From contig URAS01000006.1 in the NCBI GenBank assembly GCA_900545825.1, positions 1 to 64,000 of the forward strand: a DNA stretch of 64,000 bases, in the 5' to 3' direction. Both the position numbers and the translations under genes were made by a program. The DNA is from an uncultured Actinomyces sp. (GTDB lineage Bacteria > Actinomycetota > Actinomycetes > Actinomycetales > Actinomycetaceae). This document shows positions 8,476 to 18,587 of this stretch, piece after piece (positions within the stretch are counted from its first letter, which is position 1; each line of letters starts with the position of its first letter). A model generated the notes under the pieces. The model saw only the letters and a program-made list of their open reading frames with translations, was not told where the DNA came from and did not search any database.

Positions 8476-9375
8476 ATGTCCGTACCGTTCGTTGTTGGGG
8501 CGTACGCGTCGTTGCCCGAGGGGCGTGAGGCGCAAGAGGATTACTACCGGTTGTTGGCCGGCGAGTCCTGGATCGACGGGATCGAAATCCCGTACCCGGG
8601 TGATTTGGCCGAAAACTGGCAGTGGCTGGGGTCCCAGATTCCCACCCACTGGGCCGCCTCGACGATCACGGCGATTCCCGGAACCATGCAGAACGTGTGG
8701 AAGAACGGCGACTTTGGCCTGGCCAGCCCCGTCAAGGAGGGTCGTGACCTCGCCCTCGCGTTCGTCGAAGAGATCCGCGTCGTCGTCAACCGCCTGGCCG
8801 ACCAGGCCGGCCGCAGCGTCGTCGCGCGCGTTCAGGTGCACTCGGCGCCGACGGCCAAAGCCGAGGTTGCGCCGTTCCTCGACTCGCTGGGCGAGTTGAA
8901 GGAGCGCGAGTGGGCCGGCGCAGGCCTCGTCATTGAGCACTGCGACGCGCCGCGCGAGGGCCGCAAGTCCGAAAAGGGCTTCCTGGAGATCGCCGACGAG
9001 ATCGCCGTCGCCCGCGAGCTGGGGCTGGGGATCCACCTCAACTGGGGCCGTTCCTGCCTCGAAGAACGCGACGCCAAGGCACCGCTGGCCCACGTCGAGG
9101 CCGCCGGGAAGGCGGGCGTCCTCGCGGGCCTCATGTTCTCGGGCGCCGGCCCGGAGGAAACCCAGTACGGCTACGCGTGGATTGACGGCCACCTGCCGGC
9201 CAGCACGGACGAGCCGACCTCGTGGATGACGCCCGACGTCATCACCGAGTGCGCCAAGGCCGCCGTCGCCGCCGGCACGACGTACCTGGGCGCGAAGATC
9301 TGCGTCCCCAAGGACGCGTCGCTCGAGCAGCGCCTGCAGATGCTGGCGAACATCCACGACGCGGCGGTGAAGTAA
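8476..9375 (+). CDS. TIM-barrel protein of unknown function (DUF4862-like) in the sialic acid island
   Basis: The 299-residue protein has alternating strand and helix segments of a xylose-isomerase/AP-endonuclease-like TIM barrel. It starts PFVVGAYASLP, with later segments VRVVVNRLADQ, LVIEHCDAP (Glu-His-Cys, a possible metal or substrate ligand set) and LGIHLNWGRS. It resembles the family annotated as DUF4862. This assignment is from memory of the family pattern, and no function is known to me. ATG 8476 is chosen over GTG 8473 because AAGGAG stands 7 bp before it. It has no signal peptide. It precedes the intact sialidase (138 bp, with a hairpin between), which suggests a role in sialoside processing, for example an isomerase or mutarotase step. 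That role is inference only. Confidence 0.7.
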   Translation: MSVPFVVGAYASLPEGREAQEDYYRLLAGESWIDGIEIPYPGDLAENWQWLGSQIPTHWAASTITAIPGTMQNVWKNGDFGLASPVKEGRDLALAFVEEIRVVVNRLADQAGRSVVARVQVHSAPTAKAEVAPFLDSLGELKEREWAGAGLVIEHCDAPREGRKSEKGFLEIADEIAVARELGLGIHLNWGRSCLEERDAKAPLAHVEAAGKAGVLAGLMFSGAGPEETQYGYAWIDGHLPASTDEPTSWMTPDVITECAKAAVAAGTTYLGAKICVPKDASLEQRLQMLANIHDAAVK

Positions 9376-9391
9376 CCTCCGCAACCTGTGT

Positions 9392-9432
9392 GATCGGCGG
9401 CGGGGCCCGTGTGGGGGCCACCGCCGCCGATC
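9392..9432 (+). terminator. Hairpin between TIM-barrel gene and sialidase gene
   Basis: GATCGGCGGCGG (9392-9403) pairs perfectly with CCGCCGCCGATC (9421-9432), with further GGCCC/GGGCC pairing inside. It lies 17 bp past the stop at 9375 and may reduce or end read-through into the sialidase gene. Confidence 0.65.
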
Positions 9433-9512
9433 TGACGATCACCGATCGACACGGACGTCACGCGGCACGCGAGGCCGCCACTCGTCTCCACAAGGACGTG
9501 AGGGAAAGAACG

Positions 9513-11753
9513 GTGACAACACTCCCTCTTGACCAGGCCGCCCACCTGACCTCGGGCACCCTAGTTTTCCGCTTCCGCGTGCTGGCGGACGCGACCCTTT
9601 TGTCCGCGGCGGGGGAGCGCGGCCAAATCGCCCTCGTCAGCGAGCGCGACCGGCTGAGCGTGCGCGTGGAGTCGCCCGAGCGCTCGGCCTTCATCGAGCT
9701 CGAGGACGCCGTCCCCGTCACCGACGGCGAATGGCACGCCTTCGCCCTCACGGTCGACGACACCGCGACACGCGTCTTCGTCGACGGCGGCCTCGAGATG
9801 ACGTCGACGGCCACGGTGTTCCTCGGGACGATCGGCGCCTCGGCGATCGAGATCGCCGACGACACAGTCGCGACGATCACCGACCTCGCCGTCCACGCCG
9901 ACGTCTGGTCGCCCCGCGAAGTCATGGCGGCCGCCTCCCTGCCCGAACCCGTCGCCGAGTTCGGCGCGAACTACCTGGCCGCCGAGGACGCCCGGGCGCT
10001 CGCGGGCCTCACCTCCGGCACCACCGCCCTGCGGTTCCGCACCCGCGGGGTTGGCCAGGCCGGCACGATCCTCGCGGCCGGGTGCGGCGACGAGGACGCC
10101 ATCCGCGTGTCCGTTACGGCGGATTCCCTCATCTATGCCGCCAAGGTCGCCGGCGCGTGGCGGCAGTGGACGGCCTCGGGGCAGTGGGCGTGCGGCGACT
10201 GGCACGACGTCGCCATCCGCTGCGGCGCCGGCGTCACCGACATCTACGTCGACGGCTCCCGCGCCCTCCACGCGCCGGGCTTCGCGTTCTTCGGCGCGGC
10301 CGGCGCGATCGAGCGGGCGGTCATCGGCCAGGACCTGCGCGGCGACCGCCTCTTCGGCGAGGTTCAGACCGCCGCGATCTATGCCCAGCGCCTCACCGAG
10401 GGCGGTATCCTCAAGGCTGCCCACCGCGTATCCGACGACGTTATCCCGGTGTTCGACCGCGGGATGGAGGGCGCCGTCTCGTACCGCATCCCCTCGCTGA
10501 TCGCGCTGCCGTCGGGCCGCCTGGTCGCCGGCGCCGACCAGCGGATCGTCATCCCCAACGACGCCCCCAACGAGATCCACTTCGTCGTCCGCACGTCCGA
10601 CGACGGCGGCGACACGTGGAGTGACATGCGCACGGTCGCCGCGTTCCCGGGCGGCGGGCGCGACGGCGCCAGCCTCATCGACTCGTGCCTGGTCTACGAC
10701 GCCCAGCGCGGCCGCCTCGACGTCATCATCGATCACTTCCCCGGCGGGATCGGCCAGTTCAACTCGGTTCCCGGCACGGGATTCGCCACCGACGGCCGCA
10801 TGGAGCTGCGCGACGCCCAGGGTCGAACCCACCTGTGGGACCGGGCCACCGGCGTGGTCGAGGCCGACGGCGAGCCCACGCCCTACCGCGTCGAGGCCGA
10901 CGGCTCGGTCACCTACGACGGCCAGCCGTGCGGGCGGATTTTCGACAAGGCCACCGGCCAGACGCCCGGCCTGACGATGGTGCCGACCTCGTACCTCATG
11001 CACTTCTATTCGGACGACGAGGGCGACACGTGGTCGACCCCCAGGCACCTCAACCCCGCCCTCAAGCTGGACTGGATGACGTTCCTCGGCACCGGCCCCG
11101 GGATCGGCTGCCAGCTGACGCGCGGCGCCCACGCGGGACGCCTGGTCGCCCCCTATTACGCGTCGGAAGCGACGGGCAAGTTCTTCTCGGCGGGCGTCCT
11201 CTACTCCGACGACGGCGGCGAGACTTGGCTGCGCGGCGCGACCGCGATCGAGCGCGACGGCTCCGGCGTCGAGCGGCTCGAGCACCTGGCCGACAAGGAG
11301 CTGTCGACCTACGAGGCGACGGTCGTCGAGTGCTCTGACGGCCGCTTGCTCATCCTCATGCGGAACCAGCACCCCTCGGGTCGCGTCGCCTGCGCCTACT
11401 CGGCCGACGGTGGCCAGACGTGGGGCGAAACCCACTACCACGAGGACCTGCCCGAGATCTTTAGCCAACCTAATGCGATACGTCTGCCGCTGGCCGACGG
11501 CTCCCAGGCGCTGGCGTTCGCCAACGCCACCCAGCTGCTGCCGTTCCGCGGCGAGGGCGTCCTTCGGGTGTCCTGCGACGACGGGCGCACGTGGCCCGGC
11601 AGAAAGACGATCAAGAGCGGCCACTACGTCTACCAATGTATGGCGCCATTGCGGGACGGAACGATCGCCATCCTGTGGGAAAACGAGTGGCAGGGCCTCT
11701 ATCTGTCGCGGGTGTCTGTCCCCGCGACCGGCCTCGTTGCCCGAGGGCGATAA
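9513..11753 (+). CDS. GH33 exo-alpha-sialidase, no signal peptide
   Basis: It releases terminal sialic acid from glycans. GTG 9513 is preferred because AGGGAA stands about 7 bp before it; the frame is open further upstream without a better start. The 746-residue product has two LamG-like domains of about 150 residues each (residues about 1-145 and 155-300). A six-bladed sialidase domain follows, with YRIPSLIALPSG and Asp boxes SDDGGDTW, SDDEGDTW, SDDGGETW, SADGGQTW and SCDDGRTW. The Tyr nucleophile region is YVYQCMAPL, followed by WENEW carrying acidic residues. There is no hydrophobic N-terminal segment and no sorting signal, so the enzyme is predicted to be cytoplasmic and to act on imported sialosides. 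It is the intact paralogue of the remnant at 6467-8111. Confidence 0.9.
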   Translation: MTTLPLDQAAHLTSGTLVFRFRVLADATLLSAAGERGQIALVSERDRLSVRVESPERSAFIELEDAVPVTDGEWHAFALTVDDTATRVFVDGGLEMTSTATVFLGTIGASAIEIADDTVATITDLAVHADVWSPREVMAAASLPEPVAEFGANYLAAEDARALAGLTSGTTALRFRTRGVGQAGTILAAGCGDEDAIRVSVTADSLIYAAKVAGAWRQWTASGQWACGDWHDVAIRCGAGVTDIYVDGSRALHAPGFAFFGAAGAIERAVIGQDLRGDRLFGEVQTAAIYAQRLTEGGILKAAHRVSDDVIPVFDRGMEGAVSYRIPSLIALPSGRLVAGADQRIVIPNDAPNEIHFVVRTSDDGGDTWSDMRTVAAFPGGGRDGASLIDSCLVYDAQRGRLDVIIDHFPGGIGQFNSVPGTGFATDGRMELRDAQGRTHLWDRATGVVEADGEPTPYRVEADGSVTYDGQPCGRIFDKATGQTPGLTMVPTSYLMHFYSDDEGDTWSTPRHLNPALKLDWMTFLGTGPGIGCQLTRGAHAGRLVAPYYASEATGKFFSAGVLYSDDGGETWLRGATAIERDGSGVERLEHLADKELSTYEATVVECSDGRLLILMRNQHPSGRVACAYSADGGQTWGETHYHEDLPEIFSQPNAIRLPLADGSQALAFANATQLLPFRGEGVLRVSCDDGRTWPGRKTIKSGHYVYQCMAPLRDGTIAILWENEWQGLYLSRVSVPATGLVARGR

Positions 11754-11859
11754 CGGGCGTGCCCAAGAACGCCTGACGGGCCGCACCGCGATGCTAGATT
11801 GAGGGTGCAAATGTGATGCATTACCCAGCGAGACGGCAAAAAAATTCTCGTCCAAACCG

Positions 11860-11915
11860 TTGTGTGCCGCCCGTCCCGCTGCTAACATCATAAGTGCATG
11901 ACGTCAGACGTCTGA
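11860..11915 (+). promoter_or_regulatory. Promoter and palindromic operator of the sialic acid ABC transporter
   Basis: TTGTGT (11860-11865) and TAACAT (11883-11888) are separated by 17 bp and form a plausible sigma-70-type promoter. The perfect 12-bp palindrome TCAGACGTCTGA occupies 11904-11915, over or just after the expected transcription start. This is where a GntR/FCD repressor would block transcription. Related sites lie in front of nanA, the TIM-barrel gene and the regulator gene. Confidence 0.65.
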
Positions 11916-11988
11916 TAGATGACGAGATGGGTCGCAGTGGTGCGGTCCTAGCGTCATCTTCCCGACTCAACTCAAAGGAGTAGTGGCA

Positions 11989-13563
11989 ATGAAGCGACGT
12001 ACTAACCGCCTCGCTGCGGTGGCTGCCGTGGGTCTCTCGGCGGCTCTCGCCCTTACGGCATGTGGAGGGGGCGCATCTTCCTCCTCGTCTTCGTCCAGTT
12101 CCGACGCGGCGAGCGCCAAGGCTGACGGCACGATCACCGCGGCTGTCGCCTACGAAAACGACAACTTCAGTCCGATCAGCGCCTCGTCGGCCCTGGTTCT
12201 GGGTGCGAACTGGCACGTCATGGAGGGCCTCTACGAGCTCGATATGACGAATTTCAAGCCGTACAAGGCGCTTGCGTCGACCGACGATCCCAAGAAGATC
12301 TCGGACACGGAATACGAGGTCACGCTGCGTGACGGCGCGAAGTACTCGGACGGCAGCGAGGTCAAGGCTGCCGACCTTGCCAACTCGTTCCAGAAGAACA
12401 CCGCCGAGGGCGCCCTCTACGCGCCTATGCTGTCGTTCATCGAGTCGATGACGGCCAAGGACGACAAGACGGTCGACATCAAGCTCAAGTACCCCTTCGC
12501 CGCCCTCAAGGAACGCCTCAGCCTCGTCAAGGCCTTCCCCGCCTCGGCCACGGATGACGACCTCATCCACCCGATCGGTTCGGGCCCGTACAAGTACGCG
12601 TCGATCACCAAGTCGGCGGTCGAGTTCGAGAAGAACGACAACTACAACGGCGACCGTCCAGCTAAGGCCGCCAAGATGCACTGGGACGTCATCAAGGACG
12701 ACACGGCGCGCGCGACCGCTGCCCAGTCGGGTGACGTCGAGGCCATGGAGGCCGTCCCGGCGGCCATGAAGTCGACCGTCGAGTCCGGCGGCGCCAAGGT
12801 CGAGAAGGTCCAGGGCTTCGGCCTGCCCTTCCTCATGTTCAACACGAAGAAGGCCCCCTTCGACAACGAGAAGGTTCGCCAGGCGTTCTTCTACGCCATC
12901 GACACCGACAAGCTGATCCAGAACGGCATGTCGGGCGAGGCCAAGGCGGCGACGTCGTTCCTGCCCGAGAACCACCCGAACTACCACAAGGCCAAGGTTG
13001 TCTACAAGCACGATCCGGCCAAGGCCAAGGAGCTGCTGAAGGAGGCCGGCGTCTCTGACCTGTCGGTCACGCTGCTCACGACCGATCACCCGTGGATCCA
13101 GGCGCTGAGCCCGCAGATCAAGAACGATCTCGACGCCGTCGGCATCAAGACGACGATCAAGGCCGAAGCCTCCGCCTCGCTCTACGCCAACAACACCGAC
13201 ACGGACTCGCCGAACTTCGACGTCGTCCTCGCCCCCGGCGACCCCTCGGTGTTCGGTAACGACGTCGACCTCCTGCTCAACTGGTGGTACGGCGACAGCA
13301 CGTGGACCCAGAAGCGTACGCAGTGGAAGGGCTCCGACGGCTACAACAAGCTGCACGAGCTCATGCAGAAGGCTGTCACGTCCTCCGGCGACGAGCAGCA
13401 GAAGGACTGGAACGAGTGCTTCGACCTCCTCTCCGAGCAGGTTCCGCTCTACCCGCTGTTCCACAAGCAGGTTGCCACGGCCTACTACCCTGACCAGCTG
13501 ACGAACTTCAAGCCGATCGGCACGACCGGCCTGTACTTCCTCGGTGTTGGTTCGACCAAGTAG
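11989..13563 (+). CDS. Sialic acid/oligosaccharide ABC transporter lipoprotein (SBP_bac_5 family)
   Basis: This is the extracellular solute-binding lipoprotein of the transporter. ATG 11989 is chosen because AAAGGAG lies 8 bp upstream. The signal peptide ends in a lipobox LTAC with Cys25, followed by a serine-rich linker. The 524-residue protein then shows the DppA/OppA-type fold, with VAYENDNFSPIS, DVEAMEAVP and an AFFYAIDTDKLI segment. Family 5 binding proteins usually take peptides. The position between the nan genes and the GntR regulator points to sialic acid instead, as in the SiaEFGI system of Corynebacterium glutamicum, which has this same family. It is followed by a stem-loop before the permease, which suggests higher expression of the binding protein. 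Confidence 0.88.
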   Translation: MKRRTNRLAAVAAVGLSAALALTACGGGASSSSSSSSSDAASAKADGTITAAVAYENDNFSPISASSALVLGANWHVMEGLYELDMTNFKPYKALASTDDPKKISDTEYEVTLRDGAKYSDGSEVKAADLANSFQKNTAEGALYAPMLSFIESMTAKDDKTVDIKLKYPFAALKERLSLVKAFPASATDDDLIHPIGSGPYKYASITKSAVEFEKNDNYNGDRPAKAAKMHWDVIKDDTARATAAQSGDVEAMEAVPAAMKSTVESGGAKVEKVQGFGLPFLMFNTKKAPFDNEKVRQAFFYAIDTDKLIQNGMSGEAKAATSFLPENHPNYHKAKVVYKHDPAKAKELLKEAGVSDLSVTLLTTDHPWIQALSPQIKNDLDAVGIKTTIKAEASASLYANNTDTDSPNFDVVLAPGDPSVFGNDVDLLLNWWYGDSTWTQKRTQWKGSDGYNKLHELMQKAVTSSGDEQQKDWNECFDLLSEQVPLYPLFHKQVATAYYPDQLTNFKPIGTTGLYFLGVGSTK

Positions 13564-13577
13564 CCATCATCTGCAAC

Positions 13578-13612
13578 GGGGCCGCACCCGAAACACCTTT
13601 GGGTGCGGCCCC
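13578..13612 (+). terminator. Intra-operon stem-loop (attenuator or 3' stabiliser)
   Basis: GGGGCCGCACCC (13578-13589) pairs with 13601-13612 around an 11-nt loop, 15 bp after the binding-protein stop and 30 bp before the permease start. No U-tract. It probably uncouples the lipoprotein message from the permease genes. Confidence 0.7.
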
Positions 13613-13641
13613 CACTGTATCTCCGGTCATGAAGGTGAGCT

Positions 13642-14598
13642 ATGAACAACCTCATTCGTCTCATCGGTAGGCGATTAGTCGCCCTACCAATCATGGTCAT
13701 CGGGGTCACGTTCCTCGTGTTTTTCCTGATGTCCTTCTCGAAGGTCGATCCGGCCTACTCGGCGCTCGGTGAGGGCGCTTCCAAGGAAGCCCTCGACCAC
13801 TACCGTGAAGTCAACGGGCTGAACCTCCCCTGGGGTGTCCAGTACCTCCGTTTCCTCGGCCACTTCCTCAAGGGCGACCTGGGCACGTACGGCGCCGGCC
13901 AGGCGTCGGTGTCGGCCCGCGTCGCCACAGCGTTCCCCATCACGATCCAGCTGACACTCCTCGGCCTCATCATTGCCGTCGTCTTCTCCGTGATCTTCGG
14001 TATCCTTGCGGCCCTCTACCGCGACACCTGGGTTGACCAGGTCATCCGCGTGATCTCGATCGCCTGCATCGCGACGCCGTCCTTCTGGCTGGCCGTCCTC
14101 CTCATCCAGGCGTTCACGGTGAACGTCCTCATCTTCCCCGCGGCAGGCAAGCTGCCAGCGTTTACGGAAGACCCAGGCGGGTACTTCATGCGTATGGCTA
14201 TGCCGGCCTTCGCGTTGGGTGTTCCGGTCGCCGGCTCGCTGACCCGCGTTATTCGTACGGCGATGGTTGAAGAGCTCGACCGCGACTACGTCCGTACTGC
14301 CCGCGGTGCCGCCATCCCCATGCGCGAGGTCGTTTCGCATAACGTCCTGCGCAACGCTCTTATCACGCCGGTCACGGTTCTCGGTCTGCGCATCGGCTAC
14401 CTCATGGGTGGCGCCGTCGTCATCGAGGTCATCTTCAACCTGCCCGGTATGGGCATGGCGATCCTCGAGGGCGTTCAACAGAACTACCCGACGTTGGTCC
14501 AGGGCGTCACCCTGGTCGTGGCGTTGGCCTTTATCGTCGTCAACATCGTGGTCGACATCCTCTACGTGTTGATTAACCCGCGAATTAGGTCGGTGTGA
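13642..14598 (+). CDS. ABC transporter permease, DppB type
   Basis: The 318-residue inner-membrane protein has six predicted TM segments, the first at residues 13-32. The cytoplasmic EAA loop (RTARGAAIPMREVVSHNVLRN) is where the ATPase docks. The GHFLKGDLG segment is typical of the first permease of peptide/opine/nickel-type transporters. A GAAGG ribosome-binding site precedes ATG 13642. Its stop overlaps the GTG at 14595 of the next gene, whose preferred ATG is 14601, so translation is coupled. It pairs with the permease half of the downstream fusion protein. Confidence 0.92.
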   Translation: MNNLIRLIGRRLVALPIMVIGVTFLVFFLMSFSKVDPAYSALGEGASKEALDHYREVNGLNLPWGVQYLRFLGHFLKGDLGTYGAGQASVSARVATAFPITIQLTLLGLIIAVVFSVIFGILAALYRDTWVDQVIRVISIACIATPSFWLAVLLIQAFTVNVLIFPAAGKLPAFTEDPGGYFMRMAMPAFALGVPVAGSLTRVIRTAMVEELDRDYVRTARGAAIPMREVVSHNVLRNALITPVTVLGLRIGYLMGGAVVIEVIFNLPGMGMAILEGVQQNYPTLVQGVTLVVALAFIVVNIVVDILYVLINPRIRSV

Positions 14599-14600
14599 TT

Positions 14601-16618
<2,018 letters not shown>

Positions 16619-16622
<4 letters not shown>

Positions 16623-17434
16623 GCGACGAACAGGTGCCGATCATCGAGCTGCGCGACGTCTACGTGACGTTCACGTCGCGTACCGGTTCGCTGTTCCACC
16701 CGAACAAGGTCCACGCCGTCCAGGGCGTCAACATGAAGCTCATGCCCGGCGAGACCCTGGGCATCGTCGGCGAATCCGGTTGTGGTAAGTCGACGACCGC
16801 GAACGTCATGTGCGGCCTGCAGAAGCCCACGAGGGGGCACGTCTTCTTCAAAGGCCACGAGGTGACGAAGAGGACGGCAGCCGACCGCCGCCAGATCGGT
16901 AAGGTCGTCTCCGTCGTCTTCCAGGACCCGGCGACCGCGCTGAACGCCCGCATGAGCGTCCGTGACCAGCTGGCCGACCCGATGATCGTCCACAAGGTCG
17001 GGACCCCGGAGGAACGCAACCAGCGGGTGCGCGAGCTCATCCACATGGTGGGCCTGCCGTATTCCGCCCTCGACGCCCTGCCTGGCCAGCTGTCCGGCGG
17101 CCAGCGGCAGCGTGTCGCGATCGCGCGTGCCCTTTCGATCAAGCCGGACGCGATCATCGCCGACGAGCCGACCTCGGCCCTCGACGTGTCCGTCCGCGCG
17201 CAGATCCTCAACCTGCTGACCGATTTGAAGCGCGACCTCGGCCTGTCGATGGTGTTCATCAGCCACGACATCCAGACCGTGCGTTACGTGTCGGACCGGA
17301 TCGCCGTGATGAACCACGGCCAGGTTGTCGAAGAGGGGCCGGCGGCCGAGCTGCTGGCGAACCCGCGTGACGAGTACACGCGGACCCTGCTGGGTGCGGC
17401 GCCGTCGCTGCTGCACCCGACCCTGGGATCGTAA
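16619..17434 (+). CDS. ABC transporter ATP-binding protein, DppF type
   Basis: The 271-residue cytoplasmic ATPase powers the transporter with the ATPase half of the fusion protein. It has Walker A GESGCGKST near residue 52, the Q-loop FQDPATALN, signature LSGGQRQRV near 160 and Walker B IIADEPTSALD near 180, followed by the H-loop FISHDIQTV. The start ATG overlaps the previous stop by four bases (ATGA), so translation is coupled. A 17-bp stem terminator follows 14 bp later and closes the operon. Confidence 0.92.
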
Positions 17435-17447
17435 GAGATACCGAGAC

Positions 17448-17487
17448 AGCGTGAGGGGGAGCCCTTTTGGGGGCTCCCCCTCACGCT
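17448..17487 (+). terminator. Strong terminator of the transporter operon
   Basis: A 17-bp perfect stem (17448-17464 with 17471-17487) closes on a six-base loop TTTTGG. It directly follows the last ATPase gene. Confidence 0.85.
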
Positions 17488-17534
17488 ATGTGTGCTGTTG
17501 ACGCTGGCGGAGCCGGGCCGGGCGCGCCCTCGGC

Positions 17535-17617
17535 GTCAACGTGATTTTTCTGTCCGATTTGGTCACGTTCATGCGGAAAAACCGGTGAACGTGACCTTTT
17601 TGATCACGTTCACCGGT
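17535..17617. repeat. Family A repeat pair (A2 + A1)
   Basis: 17535-17571 is a long-loop A2 copy with a CTGTCCG core. 17581-17617 is a short-loop A1 copy with arms ACCGGTGAACGTGA and its complement. They lie between the convergent transporter operon and regulator gene, ending 22 bp from the regulator's stop codon. Confidence 0.85.
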
Positions 17618-17639
17618 TAGCCCCCGCGGGCCAGGGCGG

Positions 17640-18395
17640 CTAGCGCTGCCTCTCGGTGGCGAGGATGTCCTCGATCGGGCGGTAGTGGATGGCGACGGCC
17701 TGCTGGTAGGCCTCGACGTCGCCGGCGCACGCCGCCTCGAGCATCGCGCCGTGCGCGCGAGCGGTTTCGGCCAGGCGCGACGTGATGACCTCGGGAGACA
17801 GGTGCGGGAGGACGATCTGGTGAACCCGCCACAGCGAATTGACGAGCTGGCGGACGACCTCGTTCCCGGCCTTGGCCAGCAGGGTGTCGTGGAAGGCGTA
17901 GTCGAGGTCGGTGAACATGTGCCCGCTGTCGGCCTGGGCGACCATCTGGTCGACGATGTCGGCCAGCTCGGGCTGTGTCGTCCCCTTGAAGGCGGCACAA
18001 ACGAGTTTGCCGGTGCCGGCGTCGAGAATATGGCGGATCTCGACGACCTCGGCGAGCGTCGACTGGTCGGAGCCGGACAGCGCCATCGCGCGGAACGCAA
18101 GGGCCTCGACGAGCGGATCCATCGACAGCGAGCCGACGAACGTCCCCGAGCCTTGCTTGACGGTGACGATGTCGAGGGCCTGGAGATGGCGGACGGCCTC
18201 GCGGACCGAGGACCGCGAGACCCCCAGGGTGTCGATGAGGACCTGTTCGCTGGGCAAGGGGTCGCCGGGCTTGAGGTTCTGGGACAAAATGAGGTTTTTG
18301 ATGCCCTCGCCGGTAGCCTCGGAACGCGACACGCGTTCGATGGGCTTGAGTCCGCGTCGATGCGCCTCGGCGGCGAGGTTGGAGTGGGCGGGCAT
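17640..18395 (-). CDS. GntR/FCD-family regulator, probable sialic acid repressor
   Basis: The 251-residue regulator has an N-terminal winged helix (residues about 15-90, with LPSEQVLIDTLGVSRSSVREA covering the recognition helix). A C-terminal all-helical FCD domain follows; its Asp/His residues (DYAFHD, AHGAMLEA, HYRP) match the usual metal or ligand site. ATG 18395 follows a GGAGG ribosome-binding site; the open frame upstream is not coding. The gene lies convergent to the transporter operon and within 12 kb of the nan genes. A palindrome related to theirs (18457-18468) lies 62 bp upstream, so autoregulation and repression of the sialic acid genes are likely. The ligand is inferred to be sialic acid or ManNAc-6-phosphate. 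Confidence 0.88.
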   Translation of the reverse strand: MPAHSNLAAEAHRRGLKPIERVSRSEATGEGIKNLILSQNLKPGDPLPSEQVLIDTLGVSRSSVREAVRHLQALDIVTVKQGSGTFVGSLSMDPLVEALAFRAMALSGSDQSTLAEVVEIRHILDAGTGKLVCAAFKGTTQPELADIVDQMVAQADSGHMFTDLDYAFHDTLLAKAGNEVVRQLVNSLWRVHQIVLPHLSPEVITSRLAETARAHGAMLEAACAGDVEAYQQAVAIHYRPIEDILATERQR

Positions 18396-18456
18396 TCGTG
18401 ACCTCCGAAAGCGAAATGTGAACACAATGAGTCTATCGGAAAAATGCCGGTGGGGC

Positions 18457-18468
18457 TCAGATGTATGA
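18457..18468 (-). promoter_or_regulatory. Possible autoregulatory operator
   Basis: TCAGATGTATGA matches TCAGACGTCTGA at 10 of 12 positions and lies 62 bp in front of the regulator start. Weak on sequence alone; supported by position. Confidence 0.4.
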
Positions 18469-18587
18469 CGAATAAAGTGGCTTTTTGTGCCGAGAATTCC
18501 ACGTGCGCTCCGCCGGACCGTGGCGGATACTGGAGACGACAGCGCCGCGGTGGGCGGCGGATGACGCAGTGAGGAGGCGAGCACGCG

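Noticed and set aside
9222..9512. Upstream extension of the intact sialidase
   Set aside because: It overlaps the end of the TIM-barrel gene and a hairpin, and a good ribosome-binding site stands in front of GTG 9513.
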